DNA of 63,172 nucleotides from Bacillota bacterium (GTDB lineage: Bacteria > Bacillota > Clostridia > Lachnospirales > Lachnospiraceae): positions 1 through 63,172 of the forward strand of contig JAEYPA010000169.1 in assembly GCA_023411225.1 (NCBI GenBank), in the 5' to 3' direction. Made by a program: the position numbers and the translations under genes. Below, piece after piece: positions 35,577-43,322 of this stretch (position 1 is the first letter of the stretch; each line of letters begins with the position of its first letter). The notes beneath the pieces are model-generated. The model searched no databases, was not told where the DNA came from, and saw only the letters and a list, made by a program, of their open reading frames with translations.

Positions 35577-36070
35577 GGACTTTAAAATCTCTACAAGCCT
35601 TGATTTTACTTGCTTTCGTACACTTTTCAATTTTCTGTAATATATGGTAGATAGATAATGTGTAATGGTTTTTATTTCAGACTTCAAAATGGCTACAAGC
35701 CTTGATTTTACTTAGTTTATAGCACAATTTAATTTTTTGTAATATATGGTAGATAAAAAAATGGAGTCACGAGATTTTAGACTTCAAAATCGCTACAGCC
35801 ATTAATTTTACTGGACTTACAGTGCTTTTCAATTTTCTGTAATATATGGTAGAAAGATAAAACTAGACGAGCGTTTTTTTAACTTTGAAATTGTTATAAG
35901 CCTTGATTTTATTTGGTTTGTAGCACTTTATATTTTTCTGTAATATATGATAGATATATAATGTGTAATGACCACATTTTTATTTTAGACTTTGAAATCG
36001 TTATAAGACTTGATTTCACTTGCCTTAAAGTATTTCTCAATTTTCTGTAATATATGGTAGATAGATAAAA
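35577..36070 (+). repeat. Repeat field C: five tandem ~100-bp units
   Basis: Unrelated to field B. Each unit has GACTTYAAAATCGCTACAAG, CTTGATTTTACTTG, GCACTTTTCAATTTT and CTGTAATATATGGTAGATAG. The CTGTAATATATGG block starts at 35635, 35738, 35837, 35938 and 36045, giving periods of 103, 99, 101 and 107 bp. Non-coding; the frames inside are not gene-like. Confidence 0.82.
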
Positions 36071-36123
36071 GTATAATAAAAATACAGAATGTCCCACGAG
36101 GTTCAATAAAAAAAATAACATAT

Positions 36124-36393
36124 TTATCGCCCATATTATGTGGGCATATCAAAATTTTTTAAAAAGATTGTTTTATTTTTTACCCATTAATTGTGGGCAT
36201 ATAAAAAGACACCTAATGGAAAGCGACCAATATATGCATAGCAATATTAATATATGTTGTTATCCTATGGCTTTAGTCATATTAAACCGTTCTTTACCAT
36301 TACTGGTTTAGATATAAATTCAAATGAATAGTCATTATTCTAGTCCGTCAGAAATGACAAGTGGGTGCAAATCCCACACCCTCCCAATAATCA
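36124..36393 (+). ncRNA. Candidate structured RNA upstream of the scaffold gene
   Basis: Between repeat field C and the terminator at 36394 lies about 270 nt without a gene but with several stems: GCCCA/TGGGC at 36129-36145, the palindromic part of the 23-bp repeat at 36183-36197, AAACC/GGTTT around 36283-36310, GTCATT/AATGAC around 36331-36357, and a tRNA T-arm-like GTGGGTGCAAATCCCAC at 36361-36377 followed by ACCCTCCCA. The last looks like a tRNA 3' end, but no matching 5' acceptor strand (GGAGGGT) exists. It could be a large phage RNA of the ROOL/GOLLD kind or a tRNA relic. Confidence 0.35.
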
Positions 36394-36424
36394 AGTCATG
36401 ATAATAATGTCATGGCTTTTTTAT
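36394..36424 (+). terminator. Intrinsic terminator before the scaffold gene
   Basis: AGTCATGA pairs with TCATGGCT (one G-U), followed by TTTTTTATA. It ends a transcription unit that includes no protein gene in the 900 nt upstream, supporting a non-coding transcript. Confidence 0.8.
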
Positions 36425-36512
36425 ATATGTAACTAATTATAAATTTTATAGGTGTATGTTGTAGAACTAGATTATCTAGGGCGAGAATATGCAACTAGAA
36501 AGGAATTAGCAA

Positions 36513-36998
36513 ATGGAATTATCAGAATTAGGATTAACACAGGAACAACTAGATGTAGTAAACAAGGCAATCCAGAGTGAGGGCGATAAAATTAGAACGA
36601 AATATTCGGCTGATATTAAAGAACTTAAAGCAAAATTGCCAATAGAGACACAGAAGAGTGAGAAAGAAATTGAATTAGAAACAAGATTAAAAGCATTGGA
36701 AGATAAAGAAAAGGAACTTGCCACTAAGGAAAAATCTTTAACAGTTGCAAATAAACTGAAAGAAAAAGGTTTGCCGGAAGAGTTAGCAAGTTTTCTTAAT
36801 ATTGGTGATGATGTAGATAAAGCCATTGAAAGTGTAGGTACTACATTAGGTAACTACTTTCTCAACAATGGAAATAAGCCAAGCAATCACACTAAGCAAC
36901 AAGGAGTTACAAAAGAGCAATTCAAAAAAATGGGATATAGCGAGAGAGCAAAACTTGCTAGTGAGAACCCTACATTATATCAAGCACTTAATAAGTAA
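36513..36998 (+). CDS. Phage capsid scaffolding protein (DUF4355-like)
   Basis: A 161-residue acidic, helical protein with a coiled coil over about residues 20-90 (KEIELETRLKALEDKEKELATKEKSL) and a C-terminal short basic region, the usual build of siphophage scaffold proteins that guide procapsid assembly and leave or are cleaved later. It precedes the capsid gene with one holin-like gene between. The ribosome site is AAAGGA. Typical members are slightly longer. Confidence 0.78.
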   Translation: MELSELGLTQEQLDVVNKAIQSEGDKIRTKYSADIKELKAKLPIETQKSEKEIELETRLKALEDKEKELATKEKSLTVANKLKEKGLPEELASFLNIGDDVDKAIESVGTTLGNYFLNNGNKPSNHTKQQGVTKEQFKKMGYSERAKLASENPTLYQALNK

Positions 36999-37048
36999 GA
37001 ATGGGTAAAATCTCATTCTTTTTTTATTGGTGAAGAAAGGGATGAGAA

Positions 37049-37327
37049 ATGAATTTGGTTGATATTCAGAATTTAATAACATCACTTGGCTTTCCTATTG
37101 CTTGTACTATTGCCTTGGGATTTTTTATATGGAAAATCTGGAAACAAGATAAAGCAGATAGTCAAAAGCGTGAGGAAAAACTTTACACCATTATAGGTGA
37201 GAATCAAGAACAAAATAGACAGTTATCAGAAACAAATGCTCAATTTGTAAATGTGTTAAGCACATATAAATCAGATTTAGAAGAGATTAAAAATGATGTA
37301 ACTGATATTAAAGAAAAATTACAATAA
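37049..37327 (+). CDS. BhlA/UviB-family holin-like protein
   Basis: A 92-residue protein with one N-terminal membrane segment (LGFPIACTIALGFFIWKIW, residues 12-30), a basic turn and a long helical hydrophilic tail (ENQEQNRQLSETNAQF). This is the layout of BhlA/UviB proteins, bacteriocin- or phage-associated holin-like factors. No endolysin is encoded in the element, and its position between scaffold and capsid genes is unusual, so a lysis role is uncertain. Confidence 0.72.
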   Translation: MNLVDIQNLITSLGFPIACTIALGFFIWKIWKQDKADSQKREEKLYTIIGENQEQNRQLSETNAQFVNVLSTYKSDLEEIKNDVTDIKEKLQ

Positions 37328-37352
37328 CGAAAGGTTAGATAGGTGAAAATTA

Positions 37353-38228
37353 ATGGGAACATTAGTAAATAACGGTAGTTCAAATGCAGTAAATAAGAAT
37401 GTGATTATTCCAGAGGTATATGCAGAATTAGTAAGAGAAAAGATTTCTGGTAAAGCAGTTATTTCTCAGTTTGCAGATGTTAGAGGTGATTTGGTTGGTA
37501 AGCCAGGAGAGACTTTGACTTTTGATGCATGGAAGTACATTGGAGATGCAAGTGATATTACACCAGGAACAGCAATGTCTACTGCACAAATGCAACAGTC
37601 CACTAAAACAGCAACAATTAAAATGGTGGCTCCTAAGGGTGTACCAGTTAATGATTATGACAATGAAGTAGCATTTGGCAATGCAATTGATGAAGCAGCA
37701 AGTCAGCAAGGTGTTGCTATCGCTAGAAAACAGGATGCAGATTGTATTACTGATGCATATGGAACGGCATTAAAGAAAGCACTTGCTGTTGATGGAGAAG
37801 TAACTTTTGATGAAGTAGTTGCTATGTTTGGATTATTTGGTGATGATGCAAACGCAGAAGATATGGCCTGTATCGCAATTCATAGTGTTTACAGAGCATC
37901 TTTCTTAAAGATGGATGGTTTTGTAGATGCAACAAAAACTTTCAATCAGGGTGGCAATGGTATTCAAGTTAATAACTGTATCGGTTATTTCTTAGGTGTA
38001 CCAGTTGTTGTAACTGACCGTCTTTATGATTCCACTTCACAGGAAAAATATATCCTTGTAATTAAGAAACACGCACTTGCAATTATTCCAAAAGAGACAC
38101 CATTTGTAGAAGTTTCAAGAGATGCGTCTACAAGAACTAATACTATTTTTACTTCACAGTATTATGCAGTATGTCTTGTAGATGATTCCGGTGTTGTACT
38201 TGGTAAGAAAACATTACCTAGTGCATAA
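37353..38228 (+). CDS. Major capsid protein, HK97-fold (N4-gp56-like)
   Basis: A 291-residue protein beginning MGTLVNNGSSNAVNKNVIIPEVYAELV in the style of N4-gp56-type capsid proteins: a short N-arm, FADVRGDLVGKPGETLTFDAW, the spine-helix region AIDEAASQQGVAIARKQDADC, and a C-terminal P-domain strand ending VLGKKTLPSA. It would form the icosahedral shell. Length is at the small end, fitting a small capsid. Preceded by AGGTGA. No separate protease gene is visible. Confidence 0.85.
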   Translation: MGTLVNNGSSNAVNKNVIIPEVYAELVREKISGKAVISQFADVRGDLVGKPGETLTFDAWKYIGDASDITPGTAMSTAQMQQSTKTATIKMVAPKGVPVNDYDNEVAFGNAIDEAASQQGVAIARKQDADCITDAYGTALKKALAVDGEVTFDEVVAMFGLFGDDANAEDMACIAIHSVYRASFLKMDGFVDATKTFNQGGNGIQVNNCIGYFLGVPVVVTDRLYDSTSQEKYILVIKKHALAIIPKETPFVEVSRDASTRTNTIFTSQYYAVCLVDDSGVVLGKKTLPSA

Positions 38229-38295
38229 TTAATCAATATGTACTTAATGGGTGGGTTGAAATATACCCACCTTTATTAAAGAAATGAGGTGAATT

Positions 38296-38511
38296 ATGCT
38301 TAGTGGTGATAGATTGCAATTTTTGAGGATTATACATAATATCACAGAAAAAGATATGGCTGAATGCATAGGTAAGTCTGACAGGTGGGTTAGGAAGATT
38401 GAGAGTGGTGAGGAAACACCAACAGATGAAGTTTATAAGGCTTGGATCAATACTTGCTACGGTAAAATCAAACCAGACGGACGTAAAAAGAAAAAGGCAG
38501 AAACAAAGTAA
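38296..38511 (+). CDS. Small XRE-type helix-turn-helix protein
   Basis: A 71-residue protein whose residues 6-50 (LQFLRIIHNITEKDMAECIGKSDRWVRKIESG) match the Cro/CI-like HTH fold; the C-terminal tail is lysine-rich (KPDGRKKKKAETK). It follows the capsid gene after GAGGTGA. It may be the element's only transcription regulator or an excision factor. Function inferred from fold only. Confidence 0.75.
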   Translation: MLSGDRLQFLRIIHNITEKDMAECIGKSDRWVRKIESGEETPTDEVYKAWINTCYGKIKPDGRKKKKAETK

Positions 38512-38568
38512 AGTAGAAAACGATAACTACTATAAATAAACGAAGTAATCAAAAAAAGATAGGAAGGT

Positions 38569-38605
38569 AAGGTGAATAAGTATGTTTTATATGCTGTTCA
38601 CCTTT
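38569..38605 (+). terminator. Hairpin after the HTH gene
   Basis: AAGGTGAA at 38569-38576 pairs with TTCACCTT at 38597-38604. The T-run after it is short, so it may be a weak terminator or a leader hairpin of the next gene. Confidence 0.5.
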
Positions 38606-38657
38606 AACTCTATTTACCATGACTTGGGAGTAAGTAATTCATGCTTATTCGTCAAGA

Positions 38658-39557
38658 ATGGTGAATACATTGTTAAAGGAGAGATATAAAAAGTTTGTAC
38701 CAGATTGGGTTTATAACAAAGAAGGAAAATATGATTTATTATTAACGGATGATTTAGATTCACTTATGGGTTGTGCAATATTAAAATCTGTTATGGGTTG
38801 GGATATTCAACAAGTCATGTTATTTAAGGCAGATAGAAACAAGAACATTGATTATTTAGGTAAAACTAGTAAAGCAACAAACGAGGTCATAGGAATTGAC
38901 ATTGCTTTACAACAAGGGAAATGTTTTGATAACCATTGCAGTCGGTTACAGTTATCAGACCATACCAATAAAGAGTGCGTAAACCCTAATATTTGGGATG
39001 ATGTAACGAGACAGAATTACTTTGATAAGTATAATTCGTCTACGGCTTTATTATTATGGTCAATCTACGATATACCTGTACCAGAATCAGAAGATGGTAA
39101 GATGATATTACTTGCTATTGATGGTACATATCAGAGTTTTTATCATGCAAATAGTAAATATAATAGCATGAACAAGCATTATTTATGTGATGTACTAGGT
39201 TTAGAGGAACTATATGAGTGCCAAAAACGTCATAGAAAGTCTGATTTTGAAGAGATTAAGCGTAAATATCGTATGACTACTAATGGTAAAGACACAAAAA
39301 TTGAATGTCATAAAGGTATATTATCCACAAACTTAGATTTAGATGGTATTAATGTTGCAGTTGGTTTGGATAATAAAATAGTGTGTGAATTACCAAAGGA
39401 TAAATTTAGTTTGTCTGCAAAATTTATTGACAAACAAGTAAGTTTATCAAAAACAAATAGAAATTGTGAAAATTTAGATGATATAACAAGTAAATCCTTT
39501 TCAGTTGCATTAACTGGACGGGATTTTTTATGTTGTTCGGAGGAAATTGAGGAATGA
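38658..39557 (+). CDS. DHH-like phosphoesterase candidate
   Basis: A 299-residue protein without membrane segments. Near the N-terminus LLTDDLDSLMGCAILK, then EVIGIDIALQQGKCFDNHCS and LQLSDHTNKE give Asp/His clusters arranged like DHH-superfamily metal-dependent phosphoesterases (DxD, D, DNH). The C-terminal half is not recognised. If correct, it would cut nucleic acid or small nucleotides; signal-nucleotide removal is a possible counter-defence role but is speculation. ATG 38658 has only a weak ribosome site; no better start is seen. It overlaps the next gene by 4 nt. Confidence 0.6.
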   Translation: MVNTLLKERYKKFVPDWVYNKEGKYDLLLTDDLDSLMGCAILKSVMGWDIQQVMLFKADRNKNIDYLGKTSKATNEVIGIDIALQQGKCFDNHCSRLQLSDHTNKECVNPNIWDDVTRQNYFDKYNSSTALLLWSIYDIPVPESEDGKMILLAIDGTYQSFYHANSKYNSMNKHYLCDVLGLEELYECQKRHRKSDFEEIKRKYRMTTNGKDTKIECHKGILSTNLDLDGINVAVGLDNKIVCELPKDKFSLSAKFIDKQVSLSKTNRNCENLDDITSKSFSVALTGRDFLCCSEEIEE

Positions 39558-39754
39558 GAGTGTTTATAGATAGAGATAAGAATTCTATTTTGGTATTTGA
39601 TGGTGATACTACAAGACATTTATTACGGCTAGGATACACCATTATAGATGTTAAGCCAGATAAAAGAAACAGAATCAAGTCAGTTTTCGTGTTTAGATAT
39701 GAAAATGGTATTGAAAAAGAAATAGCAGAAGTATCAGATGAGGATATTTTTTGA
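39554..39754 (+). CDS. Small phage protein (DUF5659-like)
   Basis: A 66-residue protein, MRVFIDRDKNSILVFDGD at the start and LGYTIIDVKPDKRNRIKSVFVF in the middle. This 'LL-x-x-G-x-x-I-x-D-x-K-P-D-K-x-N' pattern is common in small Firmicute phage proteins of unknown function. The start overlaps the preceding stop (ATGA), indicating translational coupling with the DHH-like gene. Confidence 0.62.
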   Translation: MRVFIDRDKNSILVFDGDTTRHLLRLGYTIIDVKPDKRNRIKSVFVFRYENGIEKEIAEVSDEDIF

Positions 39755-39823
39755 TTGAAGATAACTAGCAGACAGATATATTAGGTCACAAAAATAACAA
39801 AGAAAAAGAAAGTGAGCAAAGTA

Positions 39824-40003
39824 ATGAATAAAATCAAACATTATGTATGTAGAAGAATAAAATTATACAATTTTTTAAGTGACAATGGTTTTGTACCGGA
39901 ATCAGTTAGAACGGATATTTATAATCCTAAATATAAAGTTTGGATATATGTGGAAACAGATCAATTAAGAAGTTGTGTGGAAGAATACTACGGAAATAGA
40001 TAG
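39824..40003 (+). CDS. Small hypothetical phage protein
   Basis: About 59 residues, basic N-terminus (NKIKHYVCRRIKLYNFLSDNG) and a C-terminal part rich in aromatic residues (KYKVWIYVETDQL). Not recognised beyond resemblance to small phage proteins near replication genes. ATG 39824 is preferred because AAGTGAG lies 7 nt upstream; a GTG at 39812 is possible. The replication gene starts 11 nt downstream. Confidence 0.6.
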   Translation: MNKIKHYVCRRIKLYNFLSDNGFVPESVRTDIYNPKYKVWIYVETDQLRSCVEEYYGNR

Positions 40004-40013
40004 GAGATAAATA

Positions 40014-40523
40014 ATGAGCGAAAATAGAGAAGTTGTAAAAGAATTAATAGACACCGATACAGGGGAAGTTATTCAATTATGTACTGGTGATAGGATGAAA
40101 ATTACAAAGGCTAGTGATAATAGTAAACCTAGATTACAAAGAAATTATACGAATAATCACTTTGTAAAACAAATCAAATCCGGTATCAAGTTAACAGATT
40201 ATTTGACTTTAAGTGAAATAGGATTTTTGCATATATTAAGTGAAAATATTTCTTATGGAGATTGTGCATTAAGAACTAATGGTGATGGTAACGGCAAAAT
40301 ATTGACTAATGTCGATTTGGAAAAACTAACAGGTTTAGGAGAAAGAACCGTTAAAGAATACATAAAATCGTTAAAGGAAAAAGGATTTTTGATTAAGGAC
40401 TATATAATTGACACCGAAGTTAAACGAGGAAAACGAATGGCTATTATATTAAACCCTTATATATTTTGTCGTGGTGAAAGTGTGTACACATATATTTTGA
40501 ATAAATTTAAGGATAAGAAATAG
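40014..40523 (+). CDS. Winged-helix replication initiator-like protein (RepL/phage replisome organiser type)
   Basis: A 169-residue protein. The N-terminus ELIDTDTGEVIQLCTGDRMKI, the winged-helix ILTNVDLEKLTGLGERTVKEYIKSLKEKGFL and the ending ILNPYIFCRGESV are typical of small Firmicute phage and plasmid replication proteins, where the last motif is I-N-P-x-x-x-x-R-G. Two 27-bp direct repeats begin 5 nt after its stop, a usual initiator-origin arrangement. The start follows TAGGAGA. It probably drives replication of the excised element. Confidence 0.68.
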   Translation: MSENREVVKELIDTDTGEVIQLCTGDRMKITKASDNSKPRLQRNYTNNHFVKQIKSGIKLTDYLTLSEIGFLHILSENISYGDCALRTNGDGNGKILTNVDLEKLTGLGERTVKEYIKSLKEKGFLIKDYIIDTEVKRGKRMAIILNPYIFCRGESVYTYILNKFKDKK

Positions 40524-40528
40524 AATCG

Positions 40529-40588
40529 TTGGTACAAATAGGGGCAAAATACCGCCCTTTTTTGGTACAAATAGGGGCAAAATACCGC
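40529..40588 (+). repeat. Two 27-bp direct repeats, candidate iterons
   Basis: Identical copies at 40529-40555 and 40562-40588, spaced 33 bp start to start (about three helical turns). Each contains TTGGTACAAATAGGGGC and ends in AAAATACCGC, with GGTA/TACC arms. GGGC-GCCC plus TTTTTT after the first copy could also act as a weak terminator of the replication gene. Confidence 0.75.
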
Positions 40589-40875
40589 ACCCCTTGAAAA
40601 TCGCTAGAACCCTTACCAATACTGGGTTTGAAGCACTTTTTGGGGGTGAATGATTCTCTCTTCTATACATGGAGTTTTTAGAAGTAATCTTTTTAAAAGA
40701 AAATAACATTTCTAGCGTTTGGCTGCCCCCAAAAGGCAAGCCAATAAGCGGTAGAGTATAAACTAAGTAATTGAATTGATACCTTTAAACAAAAATTATT
40801 TTGTTAACGGAAAAATGCGTTTACCTTTGTGTGGACACATTGTCCGTACATGAACAAAAAGCGGAGGAATAAATT
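40589..40875 (+). other. Non-coding putative origin region
   Basis: No gene. It has several hairpins: around 40602-40635 (GCTAGAACCC with GGGTTTGAAGC), TTGGCTGCC/GGCAAGCCAA around 40718-40743, and GGACA/TGTCC around 40833-40843. An AT-rich stretch lies at 40770-40810. Position after an initiator gene and iterons suggests a replication origin; this is inference. Confidence 0.45.
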
Positions 40876-41211
40876 ATGAATAAATTATTTGATGAAATGA
40901 GTAACGATATTACATTTTTACAGTATGAGGACGCAAAAAGAAGATTAAGCAAAGCAATATTAGATGGTGATAAAGTAGCCGCTAACAAAGCAAAATTTGA
41001 TGTTGAATATAGAATTAAGCAATTAGAGAAATTATTTACTTATTATATAGGGAAAGACTTGAATAGATATGACGGCAGTATTGCTTACTTATTTGCTAGT
41101 GATGAAGATAGAAAGTATATGAATCATAATGGTACGGCAAACAATGAAGCAATCAACAATATGTGTGATGAGATTGATAGTAAATTAATAAAATGCGAGG
41201 TGGCTGAATAA
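40876..41211 (+). CDS. Hypothetical phage protein upstream of terminase
   Basis: A 111-residue hydrophilic, mostly helical protein (NDITFLQYEDAKRRLSKAIL...EYRIKQLEKLFTYYIGKDL). No family recognised. A good ribosome site (GCGGAGGA) precedes it and its stop shares a base with the small-terminase candidate start, so it belongs to the packaging operon. Confidence 0.65.
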   Translation: MNKLFDEMSNDITFLQYEDAKRRLSKAILDGDKVAANKAKFDVEYRIKQLEKLFTYYIGKDLNRYDGSIAYLFASDEDRKYMNHNGTANNEAINNMCDEIDSKLIKCEVAE

Positions 41212-41624
41212 TGTCTGGAAAAGTTGGTATGAAAAGATGTAAAACATTAAATCAGAAACTTGAAGAAGTTACCACAGTACCAATAGCACGTTTTATTATT
41301 TGGTGGAATACACCGGAATCTGAACGTAAACCGTTCAATGAGTTTAAAACTTGTTGTTTGGAGATTAAAGACCTTGATATTTGTAAATCTTGGCTTACTA
41401 GGGAAGATGGTATTAAGGCACAACAGGTATATAATAAGCACATGAAAGATTATAATTTATCTGAACTATATAAGACAATGTTAAGTAAAGCAATGTCTGG
41501 TGATGTTCAGGCTAGTAAATGGGTGGTTGACTTTGGTAATAGTGATTACTTTGATGAAAGTGAGGATGAAGTTGATTCTTTCCTTAACGGTATAGAACTT
41601 CCTGGACTTAAAGGGGGGAATTAA
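41211..41624 (+). CDS. Terminase small subunit candidate
   Basis: A 137-residue protein directly before the large terminase with 1 nt between stop and next start. It has an N-terminal basic helical part and LYKTMLSKAMSGDVQASKWVVDFGNSDYF, a motif seen in small terminases and related DNA-binding packaging proteins. It would recognise the packaging site. Assignment rests mainly on position and size. Confidence 0.65.
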   Translation: MSGKVGMKRCKTLNQKLEEVTTVPIARFIIWWNTPESERKPFNEFKTCCLEIKDLDICKSWLTREDGIKAQQVYNKHMKDYNLSELYKTMLSKAMSGDVQASKWVVDFGNSDYFDESEDEVDSFLNGIELPGLKGGN

Positions 41625-41625
41625 T

Positions 41626-43206
41626 ATGGCTATTAGTAAGGAAAATGCTAAGAAGTTAAAATGGCTTTTTGCAGATGAACATAAAGCAGAATGGATTGAG
41701 ACATTTATAAAAATTGCTGATAAGAGTGGTAAAATTGTTCCTTTTAAACCTACTGATGAACAGAGATATTTAATTGATAACTTGGAACATATGAATATTA
41801 TCAGTAAGAGCAGACAGTTAGGTTGTAGTGTGATTTCAGTAGCAATGTCTATTCGTGAGTGTGTTATACATTCTAATAGTTGTTGTGTGCTGATTTCTCA
41901 TAATCAATCGAGTACAAATGCTATATTCGATAAATTAAAGCAACAGTTTTTTAGTTTGCCAGAGTGGTTAAGACCTAAATTATTGACCAATAATAGACAA
42001 GCCTTAACATTTGCCAATGGTTCAAGCATTACCTGTATGACAGCCGGTAATAAGGATTGTGGTCGTGGTAGTACCTATAATGCAATCGTACATCTTTCGG
42101 AGTTTGCTTTTTGGAAGAATCAAGAAACACAGTTAAAGTCCATTATGCAAGCAGTATCAAGTAGTGCGACAGTAATTATTGAATCAACATCAAATGGTTT
42201 TAATCCATATAGTGAACTATTTTTACAAGCAAGGAATGGTGAGAATGATTTCAAGCCATTCTTTTTTAATTGGATTAATGGCCGTAGTTTATTTAAGGAT
42301 CAATACAAACAGGCAACAAAGTTATATCTTGCTTCACATAATAACAAAATGCTTACAGAAGATGAATATGACGATGAGGAAAGAGAACTTGTTAAGATTG
42401 GTATGACACCAGAACAGGCAATATGGAGAAGAGGAAAAATTGCTATAAGTGGAGTAGATGGATTTCATCAAGAATTTCCTAGTACCCCACAAGAATCTTT
42501 TGTGGCTACCGGTTCAAGTGTTTTTGATAGTAAACGTATATGCAGCCTATTGGTTGCAATAACAGAGCAGAAGATTAAGCCAAAGACATTAAATCAGTTA
42601 GTTGGTTTACCTGTTATGTTAAGGCAGTATATTCCTAAGTCATTATCTATATGGGAAGTGCCTAAGAGTGGCATGAGATATTATATAGGGGTGGACGTGT
42701 CTGAAGGTCTTGGAGGTAAACATGACTATTCAACAATGTTTGTTATGGATAATAACGGTAAACAGGTTGCAGAGTTTAAGAATAATAGTGTAAAGCCTTA
42801 TGTATTTGCAGATTTACTTAATTGTATCGGACGTTGGTACAATAAAGCACTATTGACAGTAGAAAAGGCAAGTGGTGGTCATTCCGTAATTGAAAGATTG
42901 CGATATGAACATAAGTATATGAACATGACAAAATTTCAGACCTATGACGAGTACAAACGTACTATTTGGAAAGTTGGCTTTGAGACAACCCAAAAGAGTA
43001 AGAGTATTGCCGTAAATGATGCTAGAGAATGGTTTGATAAAGGATTGGTTGACATTAATAGTTGTGATTTATTAGAGGAAATGAAAGTATTCGTTGCCGA
43101 GGATAATGGAAGTATGAATGCTGTTAGTGGTTCCCATGATGATTTGATTTCTGCTTTTTGGCTTTGTATTCAAGGATATAAAGGTGGATTATATTATCCA
43201 TTTTAA
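41626..43206 (+). CDS. Terminase large subunit
   Basis: A 526-residue packaging motor. The ATPase has a deviant Walker A, SKSRQLGCSVIS, with Lys at the front of the loop rather than in GKS/T (a lambda-like variant), and Walker B IVHLSEFAFW. The RNase H-like nuclease has its three acidic sites in IGVDVSEGLGGKHDYS, LTVEKASGGHS and SHDDLISAFWL. Both functions look intact, so the element should be able to package DNA. The start follows GGGGGG. Full length for the family. Confidence 0.92.
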   Translation: MAISKENAKKLKWLFADEHKAEWIETFIKIADKSGKIVPFKPTDEQRYLIDNLEHMNIISKSRQLGCSVISVAMSIRECVIHSNSCCVLISHNQSSTNAIFDKLKQQFFSLPEWLRPKLLTNNRQALTFANGSSITCMTAGNKDCGRGSTYNAIVHLSEFAFWKNQETQLKSIMQAVSSSATVIIESTSNGFNPYSELFLQARNGENDFKPFFFNWINGRSLFKDQYKQATKLYLASHNNKMLTEDEYDDEERELVKIGMTPEQAIWRRGKIAISGVDGFHQEFPSTPQESFVATGSSVFDSKRICSLLVAITEQKIKPKTLNQLVGLPVMLRQYIPKSLSIWEVPKSGMRYYIGVDVSEGLGGKHDYSTMFVMDNNGKQVAEFKNNSVKPYVFADLLNCIGRWYNKALLTVEKASGGHSVIERLRYEHKYMNMTKFQTYDEYKRTIWKVGFETTQKSKSIAVNDAREWFDKGLVDINSCDLLEEMKVFVAEDNGSMNAVSGSHDDLISAFWLCIQGYKGGLYYPF

Positions 43207-43322
43207 TCTTGTGGATTATTATACGTCTTATATAGAGATTATAAATAGCAATGTGATAACTTGTAAGGGTACAAACTTAAAATGGCTAGAAATGACACAC
43301 AGAATTAAGAAAGGATAATGAT

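Noticed and set aside
36331..36385. A functional phage tRNA
   Set aside because: A T-arm-like hairpin is present, but no complementary acceptor 5' strand, D-arm or proper anticodon arm can be drawn.
41626..43206. Inactive terminase because the GKS/T lysine is missing
   Set aside because: The loop SKSRQLGCS has the early-lysine arrangement known from lambda-type terminases, and all other motor and nuclease residues are kept.
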